Origin: Pseudomonadota bacterium
GTDB lineage: Bacteria > Pseudomonadota > Gammaproteobacteria > Burkholderiales > Thiobacillaceae
Direction: 5' to 3'
Assembly (NCBI GenBank): GCA_021826065.1
Contig: JAKADY010000032.1
Span: 1-36,799, forward strand
DNA: 36,799 nt
The notes below the pieces were generated by a model. It saw only the letters and a list, made by a program, of their open reading frames with translations, was not told the origin of the DNA and searched no databases. Made by a program: the position numbers and the translations under genes. This document shows, in pieces, positions 15,763-25,514 of the stretch; the first letter of the stretch is position 1; each line of letters starts with the position of its first letter.

Positions 15763-16080
15763 TCACTGGCCTGTGATCCCGCAGTGGATAGGGTAGGTGA
15801 GATAGACCAGTTTCAGGCCGGCCGCGCCGACACGGCTGATCAGCCGCTCGATCTTGTCGTGTTCGCCGAAGAACTCGACGGTTTCTGGTAATTTTCCCGC
15901 CAGTTCGAAGAAGCTGTCCTCCATCAGCCCATGCCGGCCGAAGCCGGCGCTGGCGCGGAAGACGCTACCGCCGGTGATGCCCTCCGCCTTGGCCTGCTCG
16001 AACAGCCACTCGTGGATGGGGCGGCCGGCGTGGCGTTCGCCCTCGCGGACGAAGAATTGCACGCAGAGTCCTGGATTCAT
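15763..16080 (-). CDS. DUF190 family protein, partner of CrcB
   Basis: 105-residue cytoplasmic protein of the DUF190 family, which has a PII/ferredoxin-like fold. The conserved core EGITGGSVFRASAGFGRHG (about 34-52) and a following stretch ending DKIERLI are present. It begins one base after the crcB stop, so it is almost certainly co-transcribed and coupled with it. DUF190 genes often accompany crcB and are thought to modulate fluoride export; the biochemical role is not established. Confidence 0.88.
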   Translation of the reverse strand: MNPGLCVQFFVREGERHAGRPIHEWLFEQAKAEGITGGSVFRASAGFGRHGLMEDSFFELAGKLPETVEFFGEHDKIERLISRVGAAGLKLVYLTYPIHCGITGQ

Positions 16081-16081
16081 G

Positions 16082-16465
16082 TCATCCCCTTAAGAGCTTG
16101 ATGGTCAGTACACCCAAGCCGGTCATCGCCAGGGAACCGGCCAGGTGCAGGCCCATGGCGGCGAGGGCCAGGCCATATTGGGCGCGCGCGAGCAGGGTGA
16201 ACACCTCGGCGGAAAAGGTGGAGAAGGTGGTGAGGCCGCCGAGAAAGCCGGTCACCAACAGCAGCCGCCACTCCGGCGCCAGACCCGGGTGTTGGGCGAA
16301 CCAGGCCAGCGCCAGGCCGATCAGGTAGCCGCCGAGCAGGTTGGCGGCGAGCGTGCCCAGGGGGATGGCGGGATAGACCGCGTTGAGCAGCAGACCGAGG
16401 CCCCAACGCAGCCAGGCGCCCAGGGCGGCGCCGACGCCCACGGCGGCGAACGCCATCAGCGCCAT
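16082..16465 (-). CDS. crcB: Fluoride channel CrcB/Fluc
   Basis: 127-residue inner-membrane protein with four hydrophobic segments that works as a dual-topology dimer exporting fluoride. Family motifs: GAWLRWGLG (about 16-24), [16 protein letters not shown] (about 35-50, with the conserved Asn) and [15 protein letters not shown] (about 73-87, with the Na-site and Phe-box region). It starts three bases after the LMW phosphatase stop and ends one base before DUF190. No fluoride riboswitch is visible directly upstream, since the space is occupied by the preceding gene. Confidence 0.95.
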   Translation of the reverse strand: MALMAFAAVGVGAALGAWLRWGLGLLLNAVYPAIPLGTLAANLLGGYLIGLALAWFAQHPGLAPEWRLLLVTGFLGGLTTFSTFSAEVFTLLARAQYGLALAAMGLHLAGSLAMTGLGVLTIKLLRG

Positions 16466-16468
16466 GCG

Positions 16469-16981
16469 TCACGCGGCCGAGGCCGCCAGACCGAGTTCCT
16501 GACGCAGGCTGTCGATGAGGCCATCGGCGGCGTCCTCCACCATGTTCAGCACCTGCTCGAAGCCGTCGCGGCCCCCGTAGTAGGGATCGGGCACTTCCAG
16601 TCCATGGTAGCGCCGGCTGTAGGAGAGGAAAAGACGCAGCTTGTGTCGGTGCTGCGGGGGGCAGAGGCGTTCGAGATGGGTCAGGTTGGCCCAGTCCATG
16701 GCCAGGATCAGGTCGAAGTCGTGGAAGTCCTGCACGCTGACCTGGCGGCCGATCAGGCGCGAGAGGTCATAACCGCGCGCCGCCGCGGCCTCCTGTGCGC
16801 GTCGGTCGGGCGGCTCGCCGACATGGTAATCATGGGTGCCGGCCGAATCGACGATGACCCGGTGCGCCAAGCCGGCCTCGATCAGGCGCTGGCGCAACAC
16901 CCCTTCGGCTGTGGGGGAGCGGCAGATGTTGCCCATGCACACCATGAGGATCTGGATCTTGTGTTGGGGATGATGCTTCAT
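16469..16981 (-). CDS. Low molecular weight protein-tyrosine phosphatase
   Basis: 170-residue cytoplasmic phosphatase of the arsenate reductase-like LMW-PTP family. The P-loop VCMGNICRSPTAEG (about 14-27) contains the CX5RS nucleophile, and the general acid loop DPYYGG is at about 131-136. Such enzymes act on tyrosine kinases of polysaccharide export or on other phosphoproteins; no kinase gene is in the window. It heads the leftward crcB-DUF190 group. A TATAAT-like -10 element lies about 63 bases upstream. Confidence 0.93.
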   Translation of the reverse strand: MKHHPQHKIQILMVCMGNICRSPTAEGVLRQRLIEAGLAHRVIVDSAGTHDYHVGEPPDRRAQEAAAARGYDLSRLIGRQVSVQDFHDFDLILAMDWANLTHLERLCPPQHRHKLRLFLSYSRRYHGLEVPDPYYGGRDGFEQVLNMVEDAADGLIDSLRQELGLAASAA

Positions 16982-17043
16982 GTGTGATGGCAGGAGCCCG
17001 GCGGTTGAGGTTTTTTGGTTGAGGTCTTTGATAAACAGCCTAT

Positions 17044-17049
17044 ATTATA
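17044..17049 (-). promoter_or_regulatory. Candidate -10 element for the LMW phosphatase-crcB group
   Basis: A perfect TATAAT reads leftward here, about 63 bases before the phosphatase start and in an AT-rich pocket of an otherwise GC-rich spacer. No convincing -35 hexamer is found 16-18 bases upstream, so the call rests on the -10 alone. Confidence 0.35.
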
Positions 17050-17226
17050 GGGCTTGACGCGCTGTAGCATTTGGCCCCGCGCCGCTTGCGCCGTACGACC
17101 CAAGCGGCTCGATCTTTTTATCTGATGGGACTAGCGAGTTCTCTCGCATGGAGGCCGTCTCTTGGATACCGTGATCACCGTCAAGCGATCTGAGGTTCCA
17201 ACCCCTGCCTGCGGGGAGTGATATGC

Positions 17227-17250
17227 GTAGGTCGGCAATCCCTTGCCGAC
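17227..17250 (+). repeat. REP-like palindrome, family C
   Basis: GTAG followed by GTCGGCAA, a TCCC loop and TTGCCGAC (17231-17250), a perfect 8-bp stem. The same palindrome, in reverse orientation and with a variant loop, occurs at 34992-35015 just after rnr. A GTAG head next to a stem is the hallmark of repeats handled by RAYT transposases. Confidence 0.75.
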
Positions 17251-17298
17251 TTCCACTCATGGCTTAAGCACGTCCGAGCAACGATCAGACCCACGACC

Positions 17299-17322
17299 GG
17301 CGGCATGGGTATGCCGCCCCAC
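17299..17322 (-). repeat. REP-like palindrome, family D
   Basis: Read leftward: GTGG, then GGCGGCAT, a four-base loop and ATGCCGCC, a perfect 8-bp stem. A second copy with a canonical GTAG head is at 35034-35057. Here it faces the family C element 48 bases away, giving a converging pair like a bacterial interspersed mosaic element. Confidence 0.72.
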
Positions 17323-17730
17323 GGCGTTCACTCTCGAAGACGTCGACCACGGACGGCTTTGGCCCATCGTCAGGCCGATGATGCGCCACTGCGTCGCTCT
17401 CACAACAGGCTTGACACGTTGCCCTGCGGGGATTCGCGTGAGGGTCGCCGCCTCTCTATCATCTGATGGCAGGGGGTGAGGAATGCGGCCATGGCTTTCA
17501 TGTTTTGGGGCGTCTTCTATTAACCGAAAAACCGCAGTTGAACGCGTCCGAAAGCGGGCTACGCCCGGCAGGCAAGGCGCGACGCCACCGCAGGGTGGGC
17601 TACCTGCAGGCAGAAGCAACACAGCCAGACGGGCGAACAAGGCTGAAGGCGGGCGGTTCGCGTGTTCACCCGCTGGGAGAGGCTGCGCGGAGGCAAAAAT
17701 CTCTTGCATCATCGATCTGTTACGGAACCG

Positions 17731-17848
17731 CTAGGGAAACACTGATTTAACCCGTGATCGTCATTCCGGCGAAGGCCAGAATCCAGTGTATTCAATGAGA
17801 TACGAGGGCGCATCGGTTTCGACAGCGATTTAATCAGCGTTTCCCTAG
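17731..17848. mobile_element. 118-bp MITE-like element with terminal inverted repeats
   Basis: The ends are 20-bp inverted repeats with 18 matches: CTAGGGAAACACTGATTTAA at 17731-17750 against the complement of 17829-17848. The outer CTAG on both sides may be a 4-bp target duplication (YTAR type, as in some IS5-group elements) around ends beginning GGAAAC. The interior is non-coding and contains a GTCATTCCGGCGAAGGCCAG segment reminiscent of common intergenic repeats. It looks like a non-autonomous derivative whose transposase is elsewhere. Confidence 0.6.
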
Positions 17849-17983
17849 AGCGTTCACCTGCGGTTTTGCGGTTAAAAGCCATGCCCGTGAGGCGGGCGAG
17901 GACTCACACCGGATAATGGCCTTCCCAAGGCATGTCCTGAAGGTGCCAATCGGCCCATTCGTTGGGGGTGGCGCAAGTGATCG

Positions 17984-20083
17984 TTATCGTCGGCGGCTCG
18001 CGGTACGGCCCTTCTGTGCAGGTTTGGCCGACTTGGCGTGAGGCGGCCCGCTGACGTCTTCTTCCTCGACCACCCCAAACAACAGCTTCTTCAGGGCGTG
18101 CAGCCGGTCGCGCAGGCTGGCCGCCTTCTCGAACTCGAGGTTGCGCGCCGCCTCCAGCATCTCGCGCTCGACGCGCTTGACCTCGCGCGTGAGGTCCTTC
18201 TGGCTCATCACCGCGTAGCCTGCCCGCGCCTGCTCCAGCGCGAGGGCCTCTCGGCTCGCCTCGGTGTCGTACACCCCTTCGATGATGTCCTTGATCTTCT
18301 TCTGCACCCCCTTGGGGGTGATGCCGTGCGCCGTGTTGTAGGCCATCTGCTTGTGCCGGCGCCGCTCGGTCTCGTCGATCGCCCGGCGCATGGAGTCGGT
18401 GATGGTGTCGGCATAGAGGATGGCGGTGCCGTGGATGTGCCGGGCGGCGCGGCCGATGGTCTGGATGAGGGAGCGCTCCGAGCGCAGGAAGCCCTCCTTG
18501 TCGGCATCCAGGATGGCCACCAGCGACACCTCCGGGATGTCTAGCCCCTCGCGCAGCAGGTTGATGCCCACCAGCACGTCGAACACCCCCAGGCGCAGGT
18601 CGCGGATGATCTCTACGCGCTCGACGGTGTCGATGTCCGAGTGCAGGTAGCGCACCTTGATGCCGTGGTCGGCGAGGTACTCGGTGAGGTCCTCGGCCAT
18701 GCGCTTGGTGAGCGTGGTGACCATCACCCGCTCGTTGCGCGCCACCCGCAGGTTGATCTCGCTCATCAGGTCGTCGACCTGGGTTGCCACCGGGCGCACG
18801 ATCACCTCCGGGTCCACCAGCCCGGTGGGCCGCACCACCTGCTCCACCACCTGTTGGGCGTGCTTCGCCTCGTAAGGGCCCGGCGTGGCGGAGACGAAGA
18901 CGGTCTGCGGCATCATCCGCTCGAACTCGTCGAACCTGAGCGGCCGGTTGTCCAGGGCGGAGGGCAGCCGGAAGCCGTAGTCCACCAGGTTTTCCTTGCG
19001 CGCGCGGTCGCCGCGGTACATGCCGCCGATCTGCGGGATGGTGACGTGCGACTCGTCGATGAACATCACCGTGTCGGGCGGCAGGTAGTCGATCAGGGTG
19101 GGGGGTGGCTCGCCCGGCCGGCGTCCCGACAGGTGCCGGGAGTAGTTCTCGATGCCCTTGCAGAAGCCCAGCTCGGCCAGCATCTCCAGGTCGAAGCGGG
19201 TGCGCTGCTCCAACCTTTGCGCCTCCACCAGCTTGCCATGCGCGTGGAACCAAGCGAGCCGCTCGGCCAGCTCCTCCTTGATCGCCTCGATCGCGCGCAG
19301 CGTCGTCTCGCGCGGGGTCACATAGTGGCTCGAGGGGTAGACGGTGAAGCGCGGCGCCTTGTGCAGCACCTGGCCGGTGAGCGGGTCGAACAGGCTGATC
19401 GCTTCCACCTCGTCGTCGAACAGCGATACGCGCACGGCCGTCTCGGCATGTTCCGCCGGGAAGATGTCGAGCACGTCGCCGCGCACGCGGAAGGTGCCGC
19501 GCTTGAACTCCAGCTCATTGCGCTGGTACTGCATCTCCGCCAGGCGGCGGATGATCGCCTGTTGGCTGATGCGCTCACCCTGCTGCAGGTGCAGGATCAT
19601 GTTGTGATAGTCGGCCGGGTCGCCGATGCCGTAGATGGCCGAAACGGTGGCGACGATCACCACGTCGCGACGTTCCAGGATCGCCTTGGTGGCGCTCAAA
19701 CGCATCTGCTCGATGTGCTCGTTGATGCTGGAGTCCTTCTCGATGTAGAGGTCACGCGCCGGCACGTAGGCCTCGGGCTGGTAGTAGTCGTAATAGGAGA
19801 CGAAGTACTCCACGGCGTTTTCCGGGAAGAACTCGCGGAACTCTGCGTAGAGCTGGGCCGCCAGGGTCTTGTTCGGCGCCATGACGAAGGCCGGCCGCCC
19901 GAGTCGGGCGATGACGTTGGCCATGGTGTACGTCTTGCCCGAGCCGGTCACGCCCAGCAGGGTCTGGTAGCGCAACCCCCGTTCGATGCCCTCCACCAGG
20001 CGCGCGATGGCCTCCGGCTGGTCGCCGGCGGGTGGGTAGGGCTGGTACAGGGCGAAGGGGCTATGGGGGAAGGTGACAGCCAC
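17984..20083 (-). CDS. uvrB: Excinuclease ABC subunit B
   Basis: 699-residue damage-recognition helicase of nucleotide excision repair. It has Walker [11 protein letters not shown] (about 41-50), the beta-hairpin segment [12 protein letters not shown], helicase motif [17 protein letters not shown], the motif around GRAARH, and the C-terminal UVR domain ([29 protein letters not shown]), then a basic tail. The start is the GTG at 20083, giving [26 protein letters not shown]; no clear ribosome binding site is seen and the frame stays open further upstream across the aminotransferase gene. It is divergent from the aminotransferase with a 75-base gap. Confidence 0.95.
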   Translation of the reverse strand: MAVTFPHSPFALYQPYPPAGDQPEAIARLVEGIERGLRYQTLLGVTGSGKTYTMANVIARLGRPAFVMAPNKTLAAQLYAEFREFFPENAVEYFVSYYDYYQPEAYVPARDLYIEKDSSINEHIEQMRLSATKAILERRDVVIVATVSAIYGIGDPADYHNMILHLQQGERISQQAIIRRLAEMQYQRNELEFKRGTFRVRGDVLDIFPAEHAETAVRVSLFDDEVEAISLFDPLTGQVLHKAPRFTVYPSSHYVTPRETTLRAIEAIKEELAERLAWFHAHGKLVEAQRLEQRTRFDLEMLAELGFCKGIENYSRHLSGRRPGEPPPTLIDYLPPDTVMFIDESHVTIPQIGGMYRGDRARKENLVDYGFRLPSALDNRPLRFDEFERMMPQTVFVSATPGPYEAKHAQQVVEQVVRPTGLVDPEVIVRPVATQVDDLMSEINLRVARNERVMVTTLTKRMAEDLTEYLADHGIKVRYLHSDIDTVERVEIIRDLRLGVFDVLVGINLLREGLDIPEVSLVAILDADKEGFLRSERSLIQTIGRAARHIHGTAILYADTITDSMRRAIDETERRRHKQMAYNTAHGITPKGVQKKIKDIIEGVYDTEASREALALEQARAGYAVMSQKDLTREVKRVEREMLEAARNLEFEKAASLRDRLHALKKLLFGVVEEEDVSGPPHAKSAKPAQKGRTASRRR

Positions 20084-20158
20084 GTTAAAATCGCGCCAAC
20101 AAAACCCTGCATGATACTCCCGGCGCCGCCCGCGCTTCGACCTCGGAAGGCTCACACC

Positions 20159-21349
20159 TTGGAACTCTCCGCCCGCGTCCGCAACATCAAGCCCTCCCCG
20201 ACCCTGAGTGTTACCGCCCGCGCCGCCCAGCTCAAGGCCGAAGGGCGCGACATCATCAGCCTGGGGGTGGGCGAGCCCGACTTCGACACCCCGGATCACA
20301 TCAAGCAGGCCGCCATCGCCGCCATCGAACGCGGCTTTACCAAATACACCGCCGTGGGCGGCACGCCCGGCCTCAAGCAGGCCGTGATCGGCAAGTTCAA
20401 GCGCGAGAACGGGCTGGAATACACCGCCAAGCAGGTCCTCGTCTCCTGCGGTGGCAAGCAGAGCTTCTACAACCTGGTTCAGGCCTACATCAACCCGGGC
20501 GACGAGGTCATCATCCCCGCCCCCTACTGGGTGTCCTACCCGGACATCGTCCTGCTGGCCGACGGCCGGCCCGTCTTCATCGAGGCGGGCATCGAGCAGG
20601 GCTTCCGCATCAACCCCGCGCAGCTCGAGGCGGCCATCACCCCGCGCACCCGCATGCTGGTGCTCAACAGTCCGTCCAACCCCACCGGCGCGGTCTACAC
20701 CCGCGACGAACTCGCCGCCCTGGGCGAGGTCCTGCGCCGCCACCCGCAGGTGCTGATCGCCTCGGATGACATGTATGAGCACATCCTCCTGGGCGACACC
20801 CCCTTCACCAACATCCTCAACGTCTGTCCCGATCTCTACGCCCGCACGGTGGTGTTGAACGGTGTGTCCAAGGCCTATGCCATGACCGGCTGGCGCATCG
20901 GCTATGCCGCCGGCCCGGCCGATCTGATCGCCGCCATGGAGAACGTGCAGTCGCAGTCCACCTCCAACCCCACCTCCATCTCCCAGGTTGCGGCCGAGGC
21001 GGCGCTGAACGGCGACCAGGACTGCATCCGCCCCATGGTCGCGGCCTTCCGTGAACGCCACCGCTACGTGGTGGACAGCCTCAATGCCATGCCGGGCGTG
21101 CGCTGCGCAGAGAGTGGCGGCGCCTTCTACGCCTTTCCCGACATGCGCGCGGCGATCGCCCGCCTGCACGCCGCCGGCCGGCTCAAGACCGCGACGGACC
21201 TGGCGCTGACCGAATACCTGCTCGAGCACGGCGTGGCCGTCGTGCCCGGCTCCGCCTTCGGTGCCGAGGGTTATGTGCGCATCTCCTTTGCCACCTCGCT
21301 GCAAAACCTGCGGGAGGCCATTGCCCGCATCGGCACCGCGCTCGCCTAG
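20159..21349 (+). CDS. aspC: Class I PLP-dependent aminotransferase (aspartate aminotransferase type)
   Basis: 396-residue cytoplasmic enzyme of the AspAT Ib subgroup, probably transaminating aspartate with 2-oxoglutarate; substrate range cannot be read from sequence. Motifs: [60 protein letters not shown] and [19 protein letters not shown] with the PLP-binding Lys. The TTG start at 20159, nine bases after GGAAGG, gives the standard [16 protein letters not shown] beginning; an ATG at 20111 is in frame but adds non-conserved residues. The frame is open far upstream over uvrB, an artefact of high GC. Confidence 0.9.
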   Translation: MELSARVRNIKPSPTLSVTARAAQLKAEGRDIISLGVGEPDFDTPDHIKQAAIAAIERGFTKYTAVGGTPGLKQAVIGKFKRENGLEYTAKQVLVSCGGKQSFYNLVQAYINPGDEVIIPAPYWVSYPDIVLLADGRPVFIEAGIEQGFRINPAQLEAAITPRTRMLVLNSPSNPTGAVYTRDELAALGEVLRRHPQVLIASDDMYEHILLGDTPFTNILNVCPDLYARTVVLNGVSKAYAMTGWRIGYAAGPADLIAAMENVQSQSTSNPTSISQVAAEAALNGDQDCIRPMVAAFRERHRYVVDSLNAMPGVRCAESGGAFYAFPDMRAAIARLHAAGRLKTATDLALTEYLLEHGVAVVPGSAFGAEGYVRISFATSLQNLREAIARIGTALA

Positions 21350-21355
21350 CCGCTA

Positions 21356-21384
21356 TTGACCCTGGACCGGGCGTCCGCTATAGT
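21356..21384 (+). promoter_or_regulatory. Sigma-70 promoter of tRNA-Asn
   Basis: TTGACC (21356-21361) and TATAGT (21379-21384) are separated by exactly 17 bases and lie 14 bases before the tRNA. The -35 begins seven bases after the aminotransferase stop. Confidence 0.85.
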
Positions 21385-21398
21385 TAAGAGCTCACTGT

Positions 21399-21474
21399 TC
21401 CCCGATAGCTCAGTCGGTAGAGCGACGGACTGTTAATCCGCAGGTCCCTGGTTCGAGCCCAGGTCGGGGAGCCA
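21399..21474 (+). tRNA. tRNA-Asn (GTT)
   Basis: 76 bases including an encoded CCA. The acceptor stem is TCCCCGA/TCGGGGA, the D-loop contains GTCGGTAGA, the anticodon loop CTGTTAA carries GTT at 21432-21434, and the T-loop is GTTCGAGCC. The first base pair of the anticodon stem is an A/C mismatch, otherwise the cloverleaf is normal. It has its own promoter and terminator. Confidence 0.97.
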
Positions 21475-21484
21475 GACACCATCA

Positions 21485-21510
21485 GGCCCGCCAGCGAGCG
21501 GGCCTTTTTT
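21485..21510 (+). terminator. Rho-independent terminator of tRNA-Asn
   Basis: Perfect 7-bp stem GGCCCGC/GCGGGCC around a six-base loop, followed by TTTTTT, 11 bases after the tRNA. Confidence 0.93.
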
Positions 21511-21645
21511 GCTTCGCCCCTGACCCCAGACACCCCTCGTGCGCACAACCGATATCCGGTGTCACGGGCTGTCGAGGCACGGGCGGGATTGCCGAGTCTA
21601 GCTCAAAGGGGGATACTGGCCGCGTCCCGGCTGAGGTGGAAAACC

Positions 21646-22245
21646 ATGATACGCGTCCCAAGACTCACTCCAGAGCGCAGCTTGACCGCTTCAGGCCTAT
21701 TCGTCTGGCTACTGGTCCTGGCCTGGCTGTTCACGGCCTTGCCGGCCCGGGCGGCGAACGACGACACCTACGATCAGGACTCGGTCCTGCAGGCCGCCAT
21801 CGAGTTCTTCGGCCAGACCACCGAGGGCCTGGCCAAGGTGATCGAGAAGGCCTTCAGGGACCATGGCCGGCCGGTGGGCTACATCCGTGGCGAGGAGGTG
21901 GCGGGGGCCATCACCGTCGGGCTGGTCTACGGCCAGGGCGACCTGATCCTCAAGAACGGCGCCACCGCCAAGGTCTACTGGCAGGGGCCTTCGATCGGCT
22001 TCGACCTGGGGCTCAACGCCTCCAAGGTCTTCGTCCTGGTCTACAACCTCAAGCGGCCGGAGGACATCTATCAGCGCTTCCCCGGCGTCGACGGCAGCCT
22101 CTACTGGGCCGCCGGCGTCGGCATGAACTACCAGCAGCGCCAGGACATCGTGTTGGCCCCCATCCGCCTGGGCGTGGGCTGGCGTGCGGGCGCCAGCGTG
22201 GGTTACATGCACTACACCCGCGAGCGGCGCTGGCTGCCTCTCTAG
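21646..22245 (+). CDS. DUF1134 (EipA-like) exported protein
   Basis: 199 residues. An N-terminal signal (about 15-38, hydrophobic and ending ALPARA-A) is followed by a DUF1134 domain with TTEGLAKVIEKAF, GRPVGYIRGEEVAGAITVGLVYGQG, YWQGPSIGFDLG, VYNLK and the Tyr-Trp-rich GSLYWAAGVGMNYQQR. The Brucella member, EipA, is a periplasmic beta-barrel-like protein needed for envelope integrity; a similar role is inferred only. The start at 21646 follows GAGGTGG. It is a single gene between the tRNA-Asn terminator and a convergent gene. Confidence 0.88.
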   Translation: MIRVPRLTPERSLTASGLFVWLLVLAWLFTALPARAANDDTYDQDSVLQAAIEFFGQTTEGLAKVIEKAFRDHGRPVGYIRGEEVAGAITVGLVYGQGDLILKNGATAKVYWQGPSIGFDLGLNASKVFVLVYNLKRPEDIYQRFPGVDGSLYWAAGVGMNYQQRQDIVLAPIRLGVGWRAGASVGYMHYTRERRWLPL

Positions 22246-22279
22246 GCAGTAGAACCCAAACGAATCCGCAGCGGCTGAC

Positions 22280-22822
22280 TCAGCGTCCGGGCGGCCCCGC
22301 GACTGCCGAGCCGAGCACAGCGGTCACCGTGACCACGGCCGAGAGGATCTTCGGATCGGCCAGCACCGCCACCGCCTCACCCAGGCGCGGGTCGGACATG
22401 GCGGTGATCAGGCGCGAAAGCGTCTCCAAAGTGCGCGGGTCGGCGAGGGCGGCGGCGAGTTTCATGAAACCCTCGGCCGTGCGCGGGTCGGCCGCCACAC
22501 TCGCCAGTTTGAGCATGCCCTCGATGAATGGGGGGTTCGTCACCAGGGGGGCAAGACGCAGGAGTGTGTCGACCGTCTGTGGCTGGGCGAAGGCGGAGAG
22601 CGCGGCGAGGCGCGGGTCGGGCAGGCTGCCGGCCGTCGGTGCTGCGGGCAGGGTGGGTATCGTCGATGGCGGCAGGGCCTGGGTCGGGGCGGCCTGCGGC
22701 CAGGCATACGGGAGGGTCCAGGGAAAGGGGAAGGTCGCCTGCGCAAGTTGTGTCGTTTGGGCGGCCTGGGCGGAGAGGCCGAGGGCGAGCAGGGGCAGGG
22801 CAAGGCCGGTTGTGAGGCGCAT
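22280..22822 (-). CDS. Secreted hypothetical protein with DPR repeats
   Basis: 180 residues that I cannot assign to a family. A clean signal peptide (1-20, ending SAQA-A) and a Pro/Ala/Thr-rich segment (about 30-65) are followed by helical repeats of roughly 18-22 residues. These are punctuated by Asp-Pro-Arg/Lys: DPRLAAL, DPRTAEGF, DPRTLETL, DPRLGEAV, DPKILSAV, with (K/R)L and Ala-rich spacers between. The start has an ideal AAGGAG at seven bases. It could be a periplasmic helical-repeat scaffold. It faces DUF1134, with 34 bases between the stop codons. Confidence 0.75.
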   Translation of the reverse strand: MRLTTGLALPLLALGLSAQAAQTTQLAQATFPFPWTLPYAWPQAAPTQALPPSTIPTLPAAPTAGSLPDPRLAALSAFAQPQTVDTLLRLAPLVTNPPFIEGMLKLASVAADPRTAEGFMKLAAALADPRTLETLSRLITAMSDPRLGEAVAVLADPKILSAVVTVTAVLGSAVAGPPGR

Positions 22823-23050
22823 GACGGACTCCTTCGGTGGTCAGTGTCTGTGGTGAGGGGGGCCGGTGTTGGCCACGGGCGCTGCCAAGACGGCTCAGCA
22901 GCCCGATTATGACCCGTTAAACGGGCCCGAGGTTGCTCTGGATCCAGAAAGACAGGCACGACCCAGGATGTCTCTGATGCGCGCAGGTTAAGGCCGTCAC
23001 AGCACAGCCTGTACAATTCGGGCAGGGCTTCTCACAGGGCAGCAACAACC

Positions 23051-24067
23051 ATGGAAATACTGGTCACGGGCGGTGCCGGATACATCGGTTCGCACACCTG
23101 TGTCGAACTGATCAAGGCCGGCATGCAGCCGGTGGTGTTGGACAACCTCAGCAACAGCAAGGCGGAGGCCTTGCGGCGGGTGGAGCGCATCACCGGCCAG
23201 TCTCTGACCTTCTACCGCGCCGACATCCGCGACAAGGCGGCGCTCAAGGCGATTCTGGCGCGACATTCGGTCAGCGCCGTGGTCCATTTCGCCGGGCTCA
23301 AGGCGGTGGGCGAGTCGGTGGCGCAGCCGTTGCGCTATTACGACAACAACGTCGCCGGCACGATCACCCTGTGCGAGGCCATGGCCGAGGCGGGGGTCAA
23401 GCGCATCGTCTTCAGCTCCTCGGCCACGGTCTACGGCGAAGCGCAGGCGCTGCCGATCCGCGAGGACTTCCCCGTCGGCGCCACCACCAACCCCTACGGC
23501 CGCAGCAAGTTCATGATCGAGGAGATCCTGCGCGACCTGCAGCGCGCCGATCCCGAGTGGAGGATCGCCCTATTGCGTTATTTCAACCCCGTCGGCGCGC
23601 ACGAGAGCGGGTTGATTGGCGAGGACCCGAATGACGTCCCGAACAACCTGATGCCCTACATCGCCCAGGTCGCCGTGGGCCGGCGACCCTATCTCAACGT
23701 CTTCGGCGACGACTACCCGACGCCCGACGGCACCGGGGTGCGCGACTACATCCATGTGGTGGACCTGGCCCTGGGGCACGTGGCGGCGCTGCGCTACCTG
23801 GACGGGCACGCGGGCGTGGTCACGGTCAACCTCGGCACGGGCCGGGGCCACAGCGTGCTGGAGATGGTGCGCGCCTTCGAGCGCGCGAGCGGACGCGAGA
23901 TCCCCTACCGCATCGCCCCGCGCCGGCCGGGCGACGTGGCGAGCTGCTATGCCGATCCCAGTCTGGCCGAACGCCTATTCGGCTGGCGTGCCGAGCGTGG
24001 CATCGAGGCGATGTGCGCCGACACCTGGCGCTGGCAGAGCCAAAACCCGCAAGGCTATCCCGATTGA
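23051..24067 (+). CDS. galE: UDP-glucose 4-epimerase
   Basis: 338-residue SDR-superfamily enzyme interconverting UDP-glucose and UDP-galactose. Seen: NAD-binding [15 protein letters not shown] (residues 6-20), [21 protein letters not shown], the catalytic YGRSK (Tyr and Lys of YxxxK), [18 protein letters not shown] and the C-terminal [14 protein letters not shown]. Length matches the family. It opens the rightward sugar-nucleotide cluster; rmlB starts 29 bases after it. Its substrate would come from galU. Confidence 0.96.
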   Translation: MEILVTGGAGYIGSHTCVELIKAGMQPVVLDNLSNSKAEALRRVERITGQSLTFYRADIRDKAALKAILARHSVSAVVHFAGLKAVGESVAQPLRYYDNNVAGTITLCEAMAEAGVKRIVFSSSATVYGEAQALPIREDFPVGATTNPYGRSKFMIEEILRDLQRADPEWRIALLRYFNPVGAHESGLIGEDPNDVPNNLMPYIAQVAVGRRPYLNVFGDDYPTPDGTGVRDYIHVVDLALGHVAALRYLDGHAGVVTVNLGTGRGHSVLEMVRAFERASGREIPYRIAPRRPGDVASCYADPSLAERLFGWRAERGIEAMCADTWRWQSQNPQGYPD

Positions 24068-24096
24068 CGCAAACCTGAATCCATGGGTGCAGACAC

Positions 24097-25152
24097 ATGA
24101 TCCTCGTCACCGGCGGCGCCGGTTTCATCGGTTCGAACTTCGTGCTGGACTGGCTCGCGGGCAGCCAGGAGCCGGTCCTCAACCTCGACAAGCTCACCTA
24201 CGCGGGTAATCTGGAGAACCTGGCCGCCCTCCAGGGCGACTCGCGTCACATCTTCGTCCAAGGCGACATCGGCGACCGGGCCTTGGTGGACCGGCTGCTC
24301 GCCGAACACCGCCCGCGCGCCATCCTCAACTTCGCCGCCGAGAGCCATGTCGACCGCTCCATCCACGGCCCCGAGGACTTCATCCAGACCAACGTGGTCG
24401 GCACCTTCCACCTGCTGGAGTCGGCGCGCGGCTACTGGCAGGGCCTGCCGGATGACGAGCGACAGGCGTTTCGCTTCCTGCACGTCTCCACCGACGAGGT
24501 CTACGGTTCGCTGGGCCCCACCGACCCGCCCTTCAGCGAGACCACCCCCTATGCCCCCAACAGCCCCTACTCGGCCAGCAAGGCGGCCTCCGACCACCTC
24601 GTGCGCGCCTACCACCACACCTACGGGCTGCCCACGCTCACCACCAACTGCTCCAACAACTACGGACCCTATCAGTTCCCGGAGAAGTTGATCCCGCTCA
24701 TGATCCTCAACGCGGTGCAGGGCAAGCCGCTGCCGGTCTATGGCGACGGGCTCAACATCCGCGACTGGCTCTATGTCAGCGACCACTGTGCGGCCATTCG
24801 GGAAGTGCTGGCGCGCGGGCGGGTGGGCGAGACCTACAACATTGGCGGCTGGAACGAGAAGACCAACCTGGAGATCGTCCACACCATCTGTGCCTTGCTC
24901 GACGAATTGCGGCCCGACCCGCAGGGACCCCATGCGCGGCTCATCACCTTCGTCAAGGACCGCCCCGGCCACGACCGCCGCTACGCCATCGACGCGCGCA
25001 AGATCGAGCGCGAGCTCGGCTGGCGGCCGGCCGAGACCTTCGACACCGGCATCCGCAAGACGGTGACTTGGTATCTGGAACACATGGACTGGGTGCAGCG
25101 GGTCGCCAGCGGGGCGTATCGGGAGTGGGTGAATCGACACTATGGCGCTTGA
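24097..25152 (+). CDS. rmlB: dTDP-glucose 4,6-dehydratase
   Basis: 351 residues; second step of dTDP-L-rhamnose synthesis. [15 protein letters not shown] (5-19), [22 protein letters not shown], the catalytic [22 protein letters not shown] and [20 protein letters not shown] are all intact. Downstream lies a 101-base gap and then a DUF4160-DUF2442 pair that separates it from rmlA. Confidence 0.97.
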   Translation: MILVTGGAGFIGSNFVLDWLAGSQEPVLNLDKLTYAGNLENLAALQGDSRHIFVQGDIGDRALVDRLLAEHRPRAILNFAAESHVDRSIHGPEDFIQTNVVGTFHLLESARGYWQGLPDDERQAFRFLHVSTDEVYGSLGPTDPPFSETTPYAPNSPYSASKAASDHLVRAYHHTYGLPTLTTNCSNNYGPYQFPEKLIPLMILNAVQGKPLPVYGDGLNIRDWLYVSDHCAAIREVLARGRVGETYNIGGWNEKTNLEIVHTICALLDELRPDPQGPHARLITFVKDRPGHDRRYAIDARKIERELGWRPAETFDTGIRKTVTWYLEHMDWVQRVASGAYREWVNRHYGA

Positions 25153-25253
25153 GCCGCACGTTCAATCCAAGCCCGGTTTGTGGAGACACGGAACCCGGCG
25201 CGCACGGCTGAGGGCTCGTGCGTGATATGAGCCACGGACATTGAGCCACAGAC

Positions 25254-25514
25254 ATGCCAACCATTTGCGCCTTCTATGGCATCCTGATCCAGATGTTCTG
25301 GCAGGATCACGCGCCGCCGCACTTTCATGCACTCTATGCAGAGTATGAGGTATTGATCGATATCCGCACGCTGGAGGTCCTCGAGGGTGAGATGCCCCGA
25401 AGGGCTCTGGCCATGGTTTTGGAATGGGCGCAACAACACCGCGCCGAGCTCATGGAAGATTGGGAGCTATGCTCACGCAACCTGCCACCCAGGAAGATAC
25501 CGCCACTCGATTGA
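25254..25514 (+). CDS. DUF4160 protein, possible toxin-antitoxin partner
   Basis: 86-residue cytoplasmic protein closely matching DUF4160: MPTICAFYGILIQMF, WQDHAPPHFHA with conserved histidines, the LEVLEGEMPRRAL core and a C-terminal EDWELCSRN. DUF4160 genes are very often next to DUF2442 genes, and the pair has been treated as a candidate two-gene toxin-antitoxin or accessory module, without firm proof that I can cite. It overlaps the DUF2442 gene by 46 bases. The module sits between rmlB and rmlA, so it looks inserted. Confidence 0.85.
   Translation: MPTICAFYGILIQMFWQDHAPPHFHALYAEYEVLIDIRTLEVLEGEMPRRALAMVLEWAQQHRAELMEDWELCSRNLPPRKIPPLD

Larger units (their letters stand above)
16982..17983. 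other. One-kilobase spacer without a convincing gene
   Basis: Between the LMW phosphatase and uvrB no ORF has a convincing start, codon pattern or recognisable family. The longest open frames (for example leftward 17257-17712) are Arg/Pro/Ser-rich and run through palindromic repeats. What is present: a -10-like element, two GTAG/GTGG-headed palindromes (17227-17322) and a MITE-like inverted-repeat element (17731-17848). The spacer looks like a landing zone for small mobile or repetitive DNA. Confidence 0.6.

Noticed and set aside
16982-17040. Fluoride riboswitch controlling crcB
   Set aside because: The conserved aptamer sequence is not seen before the phosphatase or directly before crcB.
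17257-17712. 151-codon leftward ORF in the spacer before uvrB
   Set aside because: Runs through palindromic repeats, is Arg/Ser/Pro-rich, and shows no family likeness or good start.
17904-17983. Protein-like peptide (ending MPWEGHYPV) just after uvrB in another frame
   Set aside because: No independent start and no other matching segment; could be a gene remnant but too short to support.
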